Shown here in pieces: positions 49,658 to 57,404 of a DNA stretch of 64,000 nucleotides (positions are counted from its first letter, which is position 1; every line of letters begins with the position of its first letter). The translations under genes and the position numbers were made by a program. The stretch comes from Candidatus Saccharimonadota bacterium (GTDB taxonomy: Bacteria; Patescibacteriota; Saccharimonadia; Saccharimonadales; Saccharimonadaceae), in the NCBI GenBank assembly GCA_017480095.1, contig JAFVBG010000003.1, positions 186,001-250,000 on the forward strand, given 5' to 3'. Below the pieces are notes generated by a model that saw only the letters and a list, made by a program, of their open reading frames with translations, ran no database searches and had not been told where the DNA came from.

Positions 49658-50415
49658 TATTTGTTTGCCTTTCTGACCCTGGCGGCCTCTTTTTCACGCT
49701 TCTCTGATGCTTTCGCCTGGTAATCGCTACGAACAGTTTGGTCGGAAATAATCTGACCATCCGAGATACGAATAATCCGATTGCAAAGTTTCGCTAAATC
49801 TTCATCATGAGTAACGATAATCAAAGTGACACCCTGTTTCTTAGCCAAATCAAAGAGCAAATCGGTGATTTTATCACCAGTACCAGAATCGAGATTCCCT
49901 GTTGGCTCGTCGGCAAAAATTACTTTTGGATTATTCACAATGGCGCGAGCGATACAGACGCGCTGCTTCTGACCACCAGAGAGGTCGGTAGCTTTGTTCT
50001 TCGCTTTATCCTCTAGTCCGACAGTCTTCAATGCTTCCATCGCCAGTTTTTTACGTTTAAAACGGTTGACTTTGCCAATTTTTAACGGTAACATCACATT
50101 TTCTAGCACCGTATCGTTAGCATTCATGAAGAATTGCTGGAAGACGAAGCCAAAACGCTGATTGCGAAGCTTATTTAGCTTGCGACCTTTCAGTCTAGAA
50201 GCGGCGATGCCGTCAATTTTAATCGTACCATGCGTTGGCGTATCGAGCAACGCCAGAAGATGCATCAATGTAGATTTACCAGAGCCAGATTTGCCGACAA
50301 TAGCGAGCGTTTCACCTTCTTCAATCTGAAAATTGACATCGCGCAGAGCCGTGAAAGCCGCCGCCCGCTTGCCATAGGTCTTGGTGAGGCCCTTAGCTTC
50401 GATGATTATCCCCAT
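49657..50415 (-). CDS. ABC transporter ATP-binding protein (MacB/LolD type)
   Basis: 252-residue ATPase with Walker A (GKSGSGKST), Q-loop (FVFQQFF), signature LSGGQKQRV, Walker B (VIFADEPTGNLDSG) and switch histidine (IIVTHDEDLAK). About 30 basic residues form the C-terminal tail. It pairs with the permease downstream and overlaps the YtxH-like gene upstream by one base. Confidence 0.96.
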   Translation of the reverse strand: MGIIIEAKGLTKTYGKRAAAFTALRDVNFQIEEGETLAIVGKSGSGKSTLMHLLALLDTPTHGTIKIDGIAASRLKGRKLNKLRNQRFGFVFQQFFMNANDTVLENVMLPLKIGKVNRFKRKKLAMEALKTVGLEDKAKNKATDLSGGQKQRVCIARAIVNNPKVIFADEPTGNLDSGTGDKITDLLFDLAKKQGVTLIIVTHDEDLAKLCNRIIRISDGQIISDQTVRSDYQAKASEKREKEAARVRKANK

Positions 50416-50771
50416 TAGTCGTCTGTCCCCGTAGATAGCTTGTCGGCTAAATCGTCCGCTTTCTCAGCCACAACGTCCGCAGTGTCGGCAACTTTACCAG
50501 CCGCGACAGCACCAGCAGTTTTGGCCTTCTCGGAAATCTCTCCGCCAACGCGCTTGGCTTCGGTCGAGATGTTTTTACCAGCTTGTTTGGCTTGTTTTTC
50601 GAGCTCTTTGGCGCGTTTTTCGCCAGCCTTCAGCGCCGCTTTACCACGACGTTCAATGTCTTTACGAGTATCTTTGCCAGCTTTTGGTGCGGTTAAAATC
50701 CCTGCAGCTACACCTGCAGCTGCGCCAATCAGTGCGCCGAGCAAAAATCCACCATTTCGATTTTTCCCCAT
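50415..50771 (-). CDS. YtxH-domain membrane-associated protein
   Basis: 118 residues: a glycine/alanine-rich hydrophobic start (GGFLLGALIGAAAGVAAGIL, family YtxH) followed by a long Ala/Lys/Glu helix that is probably extended or coiled. Members of this family are small stress-linked envelope proteins of unclear function. It lies between a DUF948-like gene and the ABC ATPase; the YtxH/DUF948 pairing is common in Gram-positives. Confidence 0.8.
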   Translation of the reverse strand: MGKNRNGGFLLGALIGAAAGVAAGILTAPKAGKDTRKDIERRGKAALKAGEKRAKELEKQAKQAGKNISTEAKRVGGEISEKAKTAGAVAAGKVADTADVVAEKADDLADKLSTGTDD

Positions 50772-50773
50772 TT

Positions 50774-51046
50774 TTATTCTTCTCCTTCTTTATCAGTTGT
50801 TTTACGAGCTTTGTAATGCTCAGCCAGTAATCGCACGAGATTTGCCAAATTTGCCGTATAGGTTACTTTGGCAACATTAGAAACGACCTGGCTGGCGTTG
50901 TCAGCAATTTCCTGTGCTGTGTCCACCATTTCGTTCATCTGGTTGACGAGTTTTAGAACTTTGACGAGGGTGATAATGCCGAGAATCAGGAAGATAAACA
51001 GTGTGCCGGCTAGAATGCCCACGATAATCCATTCGGCGGTATCCAT
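50774..51046 (-). CDS. small membrane protein, DUF948-like
   Basis: 90 residues with one N-terminal membrane helix (about 6-28: WIIVGILAGTLFIFLILGII) and a following amphipathic helix (LVNQMNEMVDTAQEIADNAS). The layout resembles the start of DUF948 proteins, which commonly accompany YtxH. It follows galU after one base. Function unknown. Confidence 0.65.
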   Translation of the reverse strand: MDTAEWIIVGILAGTLFIFLILGIITLVKVLKLVNQMNEMVDTAQEIADNASQVVSNVAKVTYTANLANLVRLLAEHYKARKTTDKEGEE

Positions 51047-51047
51047 C

Positions 51048-51929
51048 TTACTTCTGCTCCGCTACAAACTCTTTAACATCCCCAGCGTAATCTTCGTGGT
51101 CGAAGACATACTTGAGGTGAGCCATAAAGTAATTCTTTGGATCACCAGTAGTCATCCACTGGCCTTTAGTCTTTTCGACATAGACTTTGCCAGACTCTGC
51201 CATCTTTGTAATCGCATCTACCGTCCAGAGTTCATTGTCGAGACCGAGATTCTTCGGGTCAAGATGTTCAAACACCTCTGGGGTCAAGAGATAGCGGCCA
51301 TAAGAGGTAAGGTTGGACGGGGCGTCTTCAATCGCTGGTTTCTCAACGATATGGTCGAGCGTCATGGTCTTTTCATCTTTGAGCTGGATAATACCGTATT
51401 TATTCAAAACTTCGCGTGGCATTTCCTGGGAAATGATGATAGATTTAGCATCTGGATGCGCACCGTAGCTTTCGATCAAGGTTTTGACATCAGATGAACC
51501 AAAGACAACATCATCTGAATAACAGACCACAAAGGCCTCGTCATCGCGGATATACTTGCGCGCTGAGGCAATTGGTGAGCCGTTGCCATAAGGATAAGAT
51601 GGGTCTTGCTCGATTACGGTAATCTTTGGGAAGTCCAAAACCTGCTGGATTGGATTGTAGCGGTCTTGCTTGCCCTGGGAAGCCAACTGCTTGCGGATGC
51701 GGTTGACGGCATTGTTGAAGTAATCTTCATAGATTGGTTTACCCTCACGGGTAGCTACGATGATGATTTCTTTAATGCCAGCTTCAGCACATTCTTCTAC
51801 TACAAGCTGCATGATTGGACGGTTGCCAATCGGGAGCATGGCCTTTGGCACGGTCTTAGTAATTGGTAAATAACGGCTGGCAAACCCAGCGTCGGTAATA
51901 ATCGCTTTAGTTGGGGTCTTGTAATTCAT
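51048..51929 (-). CDS. galU: UTP-glucose-1-phosphate uridylyltransferase-like enzyme
   Basis: Makes UDP-glucose for glycans. AAGGAG before the ATG at 51929 (MNYKTPTKAII) decides the start over an ATG seven codons earlier. Of 293 residues the family blocks are LPITKTVPKAMLPIGNRPIM, LVVEECAEAGIKEIIIV, CYSDDVVFGSSDV, YGIIQL and IVEKPAIEDAPSNL. The nucleotide-binding start, usually AAGxGTR, reads ITDAGFASRYLP, an unusual variant. It has its own promoter and leads a run through the ABC exporter to the rlmD-like gene. Confidence 0.9.
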   Translation of the reverse strand: MNYKTPTKAIITDAGFASRYLPITKTVPKAMLPIGNRPIMQLVVEECAEAGIKEIIIVATREGKPIYEDYFNNAVNRIRKQLASQGKQDRYNPIQQVLDFPKITVIEQDPSYPYGNGSPIASARKYIRDDEAFVVCYSDDVVFGSSDVKTLIESYGAHPDAKSIIISQEMPREVLNKYGIIQLKDEKTMTLDHIVEKPAIEDAPSNLTSYGRYLLTPEVFEHLDPKNLGLDNELWTVDAITKMAESGKVYVEKTKGQWMTTGDPKNYFMAHLKYVFDHEDYAGDVKEFVAEQK

Positions 51930-51948
51930 AAGTTCTCCTTGAGATTTC

Positions 51949-51977
51949 ATTATAACACACTTTACTATACGTGTCTA
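51949..51977 (-). promoter_or_regulatory. promoter of the galU operon
   Basis: TAGACA (51972-51977) and TATAAT (51949-51954), spacer 17, TGT extension. Confidence 0.7.
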
Positions 51978-53086
51978 ATTTTTCGGCGCAAGGTTTCAAT
52001 AATCCAAGTCTTCAGATAAGCAAACTTATGGATTACCAGATCATGCGCCGGCAAATATTTCAGCTCGTCCACACCGAAACCACGTTTGAACTGGGAAACG
52101 CCATAGAAGCGATGCTTAGTATCATCTTCTGCCACAATTCCCCAGAAGCTATACCGCTTGATGCCCTTGGCGCGAGCATCTTTCATCGCTTGCACATGAA
52201 GCAGAGGCGCACCAGATAATTTCGTACCCAGTTCGCTTGAAACTCCATAATGATAGCTGGCTTCGTTACCGTAGAAAATCATAAAGTTTTCCGCCAAAAT
52301 CTCACCGTCTTTCTTGGCAATGTAGAGACGCGCCTCGCCATGTGGGTCGAGCTTTGCCAGAGTATCGCTAGGCTCTCGCAAAATCTTGTCGTCTTCGCGT
52401 GCAAAAGCCGTAAACTGCTTGGTCAGAAAATCCTCGCCAAAGGCATAAAAATCATGCCGCTTCGCCGTCTGGAGTTGAATCTGATAAAACTCGTGGATAT
52501 CCTTCGGGTTGGTCGAGACTTCGATTGTGATGCCGTTTTTCGCCCCCTTGCGTAGCGCACGACGCAAACGTTGACGCATACCAGCCATAAGCTCTTCATC
52601 AGTCTTGTTCAAATCTAGCACGCCTGCATATTCGACAGAAAGATACATCGGGGCTTTTTTCAATCCTAAATCTCTTGCCAGTTTCAAGGTCTTTTCTGAT
52701 GCTTCACATTGAGGGCGGATGCGAGCAAAGACGCAGCCGAGTTTAGTAGCCTGTTCCCTGATGTCTTTAACCACTAGCCTGGCCAGATTTTTATCATGCC
52801 AATCCAAAATCGGCCCACCGGCGACCGCTAGATGCTTGCCCCGCTTGGCATGCTCTACCACCCCGGCGTAACAGGCGACGATTTGACCATCTCTCTTGAC
52901 GGCGCGACGCACCACCTCTAGCCCACGCGCTTTATGGAACTCGTAAAAATCAAAAGATTGCAGGAAATTCGTCTCTGGACGCTGAGCCACAAAACCGTCC
53001 CATATCTCTTTATCAGACACGTCAATCAGCTCTATATCTTGACTTTTTTGCTGTTTTGTGCTATAATTAGAAGATTGTATGTTCAT
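51965..53086 (-). CDS. FemAB-family peptidoglycan aminoacyltransferase (downstream copy)
   Basis: FemAB/FemX enzymes use aminoacyl-tRNA to add cross-bridge residues to lipid II. The 373-residue protein shows NFLQSFDFYEFHKARGLEVV, the HLAVAGGPILDWHD motif, MRQRLRRALRKGAKNGI, and the later YHYGVSSELGTKLSGAPLLHVQAM, with the family's final F-K-x-GFG (FKRGFGVDEL). It overlaps its paralogue upstream by four bases. The N-terminal 20 residues are Ser/Gln/Lys rich, and their DNA contains a plus-strand promoter-like sequence. Confidence 0.92.
   Translation of the reverse strand: MNIQSSNYSTKQQKSQDIELIDVSDKEIWDGFVAQRPETNFLQSFDFYEFHKARGLEVVRRAVKRDGQIVACYAGVVEHAKRGKHLAVAGGPILDWHDKNLARLVVKDIREQATKLGCVFARIRPQCEASEKTLKLARDLGLKKAPMYLSVEYAGVLDLNKTDEELMAGMRQRLRRALRKGAKNGITIEVSTNPKDIHEFYQIQLQTAKRHDFYAFGEDFLTKQFTAFAREDDKILREPSDTLAKLDPHGEARLYIAKKDGEILAENFMIFYGNEASYHYGVSSELGTKLSGAPLLHVQAMKDARAKGIKRYSFWGIVAEDDTKHRFYGVSQFKRGFGVDELKYLPAHDLVIHKFAYLKTWIIETLRRKIRHV
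53039..53067 (+). promoter_or_regulatory. promoter-like site antisense to the FemAB genes
   Basis: TTGACT (53039-53044) and TATAAT (53062-53067) are spaced exactly 17 bases with TGC extension on the plus strand. It lies inside the first codons of the downstream FemAB gene and points into the upstream copy in antisense. Confidence 0.45.
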
Positions 53087-54093
53087 AAATGCCTCTTTTT
53101 CTTACGGGCGGCCTCAATCAAGCGATTGACACCATACTTAACAGAACTAATTACAATATCGTGCGCAGGAACAAAATTATACGGTTCACCAAAGCCAGTC
53201 TTGAAAGTCGTAACCTTGGCATAGCGATGATTAGGCTGGTTTGGCGGCGCAATGCCAAAGAGATTATAGCGGTCGTAGCCCTCGGCTTTCAGATCGCGAA
53301 TCGCCTGCCACTGAATAGCGTAAGCCCCTGGTAGCTTGCGCCCCAAATCAGTAGAGGCAGCCTCAAAATACTCCGCCTCGGTCTGCCCCTTCAGGACCAA
53401 ACCATAGGCAATCGGCTCGCCTTCAGCGCTCATAGCCTTATAAATCACAGCGTTTTCACCAAAAGCCTCATGCTCAGCCTCAAGCTCGGTGAAGTTTGGC
53501 GGGATAAAATGTTGACGCTCGGCCGTTTGAACTTGGACTTGGTGAAACTCTTTGAACATCTCAAGACTAGTGTATTTCTCTACTACGACACCTTTCTTAG
53601 CCGACTGACGCACCTCATAGCGAGTCTGGCGACGGAGCGAAGCCAAAATCTCATCTTCGGTTGGTTTCAAGTCGATGAAGACTGTATTCTGAGCGCCGAG
53701 ATGCATTAGTGAAAGTTTGCCCCCACTCTGCGCGGTCTTTTTGCGGTTTTCAGGCGTATCTTCCAGCTGGGGGCGGAAGCGGATGAAGCCACATTTTTCA
53801 CTCCTAGCTAACTTCTTTAACTCGTCAAAAGCCGTATTGATAGTCTTGTCATTATGCCAGTCGATAATCGGGCCGGCTGGAACTTCCAGATAGCGACCGC
53901 GTCTAGCCGTCCGCAAAATCGCCAGGGCAAAATCATTCTCACCAAACGGCAGATAAAATACCTTCGCGCCTTTAATGGCGTTGACGTGCGCCCACTCTGG
54001 AGACTGCAATAAATTAGCCTCTGGGTGTTTCTCAAGGCGAGCCCGCCAATCCTTCAGCTCTGACTCCGAGAATAATTCTGTCAATTTAATCAT
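53083..54093 (-). CDS. FemAB-family peptidoglycan aminoacyltransferase (upstream copy)
   Basis: 336-residue paralogue of the next gene with the same blocks: ANLLQSPEWAHVNAIKGAKV, YLEVPAGPIIDWHNDK, SLRRQTRYEVRQSAKKGVVV, YFEAASTDLGRKLPGAYAIQ and TFKTGFGEPYNF. Two FemAB enzymes in a row usually add successive residues of an interpeptide bridge. It overlaps the aminotransferase gene upstream by eight bases. Amino-acid specificity cannot be read from sequence. Confidence 0.93.
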   Translation of the reverse strand: MIKLTELFSESELKDWRARLEKHPEANLLQSPEWAHVNAIKGAKVFYLPFGENDFALAILRTARRGRYLEVPAGPIIDWHNDKTINTAFDELKKLARSEKCGFIRFRPQLEDTPENRKKTAQSGGKLSLMHLGAQNTVFIDLKPTEDEILASLRRQTRYEVRQSAKKGVVVEKYTSLEMFKEFHQVQVQTAERQHFIPPNFTELEAEHEAFGENAVIYKAMSAEGEPIAYGLVLKGQTEAEYFEAASTDLGRKLPGAYAIQWQAIRDLKAEGYDRYNLFGIAPPNQPNHRYAKVTTFKTGFGEPYNFVPAHDIVISSVKYGVNRLIEAARKKKRHL

Positions 54094-55192
54094 CTATCTT
54101 GTACTCCTTGATAATTTTATAGGCCGTGACGAGGTCTGATTTTGCATAATGGGTAGGGATATTGATAATATGTTTGGAAACGGCCGTAGCGACTGGGCAT
54201 TCGTCTTCGTGAAACTTCGACTTCTTATAGTATCTAGCTGGTGCCACTGGTGTATCATACCAAATATCATTGAAGACGTAGCCGTATTTTTCGAGCTTAT
54301 GAAGTAGCTCTTTACGATGCTTGACCAGGTAATAATCACGAATCGGCTCCCGACCATTACGCGGTAAACTCTTGAGCTGCTTGAGCGCTAACTTCGCCTG
54401 CCAATGCGTCAAGCGGGTGTTCGTAGCCAGGCGCGAATCAGCCGAACGTTCAATACAGCCAATTTTAATCAGGAAAGCGGTCAAAAACTTGCCCAGACCG
54501 ATGTAATACAGAGTGCGGATTTGCCCCGCAAAGACTGGATACCAGCGGTCGCGCATCGATTCGCCCAGTTTTGGCCTCTTCTCTGGCTGCTTCGGTGGCT
54601 CATCTTCTTCATTGCGAAAGACCACGGCACCGCCACTAATCGTATCAATACTTTTACCCTTGCCGAAGCTAAGACAAGTCACCCGACCGACCGTACCCAC
54701 TTCGCGCCCATCTTCGTAAAACACGCCAGCACAGTGAGCTAAATCTTCAATCAAAACTAGTTTTTTCCGCTTGCAAATCTTTTCGATAATTTCAATGTCG
54801 CAAGGGATACCGAGGTTATTCTGCACAATCACCGCTGAGACATTATCATGAGTCTTAATTGCTTTAACCAGTTCCTCTGGGCCAAAATGCAGTTTTTCCA
54901 TGTCAATATCCGCATAAACTGGCACACACTTTGCCGCTCGCACCGCTTGTACTACCGCCGAGCAAGTTAGCGCCGTGATGATTACCTCTGACCCCTGTGG
55001 CAAGAGCTTGCGCATCGCCACGGCGAGAGCAGAACGCCCATTGTGATACAGTGCAACGTGATCTTTCGTAGTGCCATAATGGGCGGCCAGATAAGCCCGT
55101 AATTCTTCCGAATCATCTTTCGTGCCAAAAGCAAAAAAATGTTTCCACGTCTTCAATCCCTTATAATTTGCCGCTTGTCCGAGAAAATACAT
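54086..55192 (-). CDS. DegT/DnrJ/EryC1-family PLP aminotransferase
   Basis: Sugar aminotransferase-like fold type I enzyme, 368 residues. Visible are the N-terminal ALYHNGRSALAVAMRKLLPQG, the TALTCSAVVQAVRAA strand, VIVQNNLGIPCDIE, the acidic PLP contact in LIEDLAHCAG and the lysine-bearing loop CLSFGKGKSIDTISGG. It sits among peptidoglycan genes and overlaps both neighbours, so a role in making an amino sugar or cross-bridge precursor is plausible, but this is inference. Confidence 0.9.
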   Translation of the reverse strand: MYFLGQAANYKGLKTWKHFFAFGTKDDSEELRAYLAAHYGTTKDHVALYHNGRSALAVAMRKLLPQGSEVIITALTCSAVVQAVRAAKCVPVYADIDMEKLHFGPEELVKAIKTHDNVSAVIVQNNLGIPCDIEIIEKICKRKKLVLIEDLAHCAGVFYEDGREVGTVGRVTCLSFGKGKSIDTISGGAVVFRNEEDEPPKQPEKRPKLGESMRDRWYPVFAGQIRTLYYIGLGKFLTAFLIKIGCIERSADSRLATNTRLTHWQAKLALKQLKSLPRNGREPIRDYYLVKHRKELLHKLEKYGYVFNDIWYDTPVAPARYYKKSKFHEDECPVATAVSKHIINIPTHYAKSDLVTAYKIIKEYKIDD

Positions 55193-55923
55193 TAAAACAC
55201 CCTCCGATTCTTAGTCACGTCGGTTATGCGTGGATTTTTCGGCACTTCTGATGGTCTCACACCGACGCACTTCGCGATGGCGCGCGCCAGCCCTTTTGCA
55301 TCCACTAGATACGGCGCGTGTGTCCAGTTTTCATAGAAGTTGATGGTAGAGTTTGGCAGTAGCTTGGCCATCTTCTCGCCTTGGCGGGGCGGAGTAACTG
55401 TATCTTGTTTTCCCCAGAGTACCACCGCGGGCGTGGTGACTTTCGTAATGTCTAGCTCTTTATCCGAGTCCAGCATATTGGCCAAGGTTTTTTTCATATT
55501 GTCCGGTGCTTTGTCGTAATCTGACGCTCCGAGCAGTTTATGATAAACTTTGCGTAGCGGCGCAACTTTCTTGAGTGGCGCAAAGACTTTACTGATTTTA
55601 CGGTTAAAATCTCGTTTTTTGGATTCTTCATAAATGCCGGCACTGTCAAGCAAGATGACCTTTTTCAGCTTAGCTGGTTTTTGACTCAGCAAGTTCAATA
55701 AAATCCGCCCGCCGTTGCTATGCCCAAGGGCGATTGCGCCATCGGGGATGTTTTGGTCTGCCCACTTGGCATATTCTTCGACTGTCCAGACTTTCTTGGA
55801 TGGCGCCGTCAAGCCTGGAACGTTCAGCATTTTGACGTTGATACCGTAGTTTTTTAGCTCACGAATCGTAGCCTCCCACGGAGCAACCGTATAGGTCCAA
55901 CCATGTATTATATAGAGCGTCAT
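55192..55923 (-). CDS. alpha/beta hydrolase
   Basis: 243-residue cytoplasmic hydrolase. The catalytic triad is visible: Ser in ALGHSNGGRIL (nucleophile elbow G-x-S-x-G), Asp in WGKQDTVTPP and His in NWTHAPYL. The lid region (about 105-150) is basic. Substrate unknown; the envelope operon context suggests action on a lipid or cell-wall precursor. It overlaps the aminotransferase gene by one base. Confidence 0.88.
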   Translation of the reverse strand: MTLYIIHGWTYTVAPWEATIRELKNYGINVKMLNVPGLTAPSKKVWTVEEYAKWADQNIPDGAIALGHSNGGRILLNLLSQKPAKLKKVILLDSAGIYEESKKRDFNRKISKVFAPLKKVAPLRKVYHKLLGASDYDKAPDNMKKTLANMLDSDKELDITKVTTPAVVLWGKQDTVTPPRQGEKMAKLLPNSTINFYENWTHAPYLVDAKGLARAIAKCVGVRPSEVPKNPRITDVTKNRRVF

Positions 55924-55934
55924 CTCACCACCTC

Positions 55935-55963
55935 TTGACTTTTTAGATGATTTGTGCTATAAT
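55935..55963 (+). promoter_or_regulatory. promoter-like site antisense to the Mur ligase gene
   Basis: TTGACT (55935-55940) and TATAAT (55958-55963), spacer 17, TGC extension, on the plus strand in the short gap after the Mur ligase stop. The sequence closely resembles the site at 53039, including the TAATTAGA-type bases after the -10. Confidence 0.45.
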
Positions 55964-55978
55964 TAGAGGATAACTTCA

Positions 55979-57304
55979 TTACTTTAACCCCCTCTTTTCA
56001 CGACGTTTCACCGCTGCCGCCTCGCGCCGAGGGAGTTTTTTGGCATCCTCTGGATTTTTCAGTAATTTCTCAATAATCCATTCTAGATACTGCGAGCCTT
56101 TGAAGATGATCGTCTCGTTACCCGTGGCATTCTGCTCAATATCGGCGAGTGCCTGCTTTACGTCGTCATAGCTACGGACAACTGGCAAATCCCCGTCTGG
56201 ACGCACAACGTAGCCTAGGGCTTTGAGCCTTGGCAAGGTGTAGGCACGCGTACGACGACCTACTAGAATCACGCGGTCTGGCTCGGACTTAGCAATCAAA
56301 TCTGCCAGCTTAGTGTGTTCTTCCCCCTCGATTGAACCTTGATCGACAATGTCGCCAATCACCAGCCATTTTGGTCGGACTTTGAGCTGAGTTGAAAGGT
56401 CGAGAATCGAAGCTACCGAAATCAGATGGGCATTATAGCTACTATCAATCAGCTTGAGACCGTTCTTACCTTCAAAGTAAGAGCTACGCCCTGGCGGTAG
56501 TGGCATCTTAGTAAAATCTGTCTTGAGTGGATGTTTCAAATAATCCGTCAACTCACGGAGCATCACCAGCTGGATAGCCAGATCGCGCGGCTGTGGCGAA
56601 GCAAAGTGAAAATTCGTGGTCTGCCGACCAGCAATCGTATAATCTGTACTGTCTGGCTGTACCACGTAGGCCTGCAAATCTTTCTTTGAGCAGGCGCGCA
56701 CTTCGGCGGTAGTTTTACCCTTTTCAATGATTTTTTGCGTGGCTTTAACCATAAGCGGCACATCACCATCAATCATAATCATTTTTTGAGTGTACTCTGG
56801 AAGCATGGCAAACTCGTGTGTAATAGCCTTGTCTAGATTCTCAAAGACCCCCTCTTTCACCTGGTTTTCAAACTGAACTGCGTGCGAACGACCAAGTGAA
56901 ATCCAAAGTGTAACCTCTGGCTTCAACCAGCTAGCCAAGAATTCGGTCTCATGCGGACGTTCACCATCAATCTCGACAATATAATAGCGTTCACGATGGC
57001 GATAATAAATACTACGGAACGGCACGGCAAGAATCAAATAAATCCAGCGTAATTTACTGCCCGTAATCCCGCGCAGACCAACCAGGTCAAAAGCGATGCC
57101 AAAGGCGGAGTTAGCGTCATGGGAGTAATGCGCCTGTCCACCCAGCTCAAACTCTACCAGATGAAGCATCGTGGTCTTACCCACCGACCCCGTAATCGCA
57201 ATCACTCGCGGATGCCAACGCTTGAAAGCAAAATTTGCAAAAAATCGAAAATATCCAGCCGCCACAAAGTATAGACGTTTTTTCAGTCTCGCAGTAAAAC
57301 TCAT
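55979..57304 (-). CDS. Mur-ligase-family protein (MurF-like)
   Basis: ATP-dependent ligase of the Mur family, 441 residues, probably acting on a peptidoglycan precursor. The P-loop AITGSVGKTTMLHLVEFEL, the central VEIDGERPHETEFL block, PPGRSSYFEGKNGLKLIDSSYNAH (family D-x-Y-N-A) and the C-terminal VIGDIVDQGS are present. The N-terminal membrane-proximal hydrophobic stretch (about 10-28) is unusual for MurF and may tether it. A -10 TATACT (57311-57316) lies six bases before the ATG, so it is probably leaderless. First gene of the envelope operon. Confidence 0.87.
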   Translation of the reverse strand: MSFTARLKKRLYFVAAGYFRFFANFAFKRWHPRVIAITGSVGKTTMLHLVEFELGGQAHYSHDANSAFGIAFDLVGLRGITGSKLRWIYLILAVPFRSIYYRHRERYYIVEIDGERPHETEFLASWLKPEVTLWISLGRSHAVQFENQVKEGVFENLDKAITHEFAMLPEYTQKMIMIDGDVPLMVKATQKIIEKGKTTAEVRACSKKDLQAYVVQPDSTDYTIAGRQTTNFHFASPQPRDLAIQLVMLRELTDYLKHPLKTDFTKMPLPPGRSSYFEGKNGLKLIDSSYNAHLISVASILDLSTQLKVRPKWLVIGDIVDQGSIEGEEHTKLADLIAKSEPDRVILVGRRTRAYTLPRLKALGYVVRPDGDLPVVRSYDDVKQALADIEQNATGNETIIFKGSQYLEWIIEKLLKNPEDAKKLPRREAAAVKRREKRGLK

Positions 57305-57363
57305 GTTTCTAGTATAGCATATTTAGACACAAAAATTAAGTAGGTTTTTGATTCTTGAAATCA

Positions 57364-57393
57364 AAAAACGCCAGGCTTCTTAGCTGGCGTTTT
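57364..57393 (-). terminator. terminator of the fibro-slime surface protein gene
   Basis: AACGCCAG and CTGGCGTT pair across a short loop, followed by TTTTTTG on the minus strand. Confidence 0.88.
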
Positions 57394-57404
57394 AGAGCTA
57401 ATTT

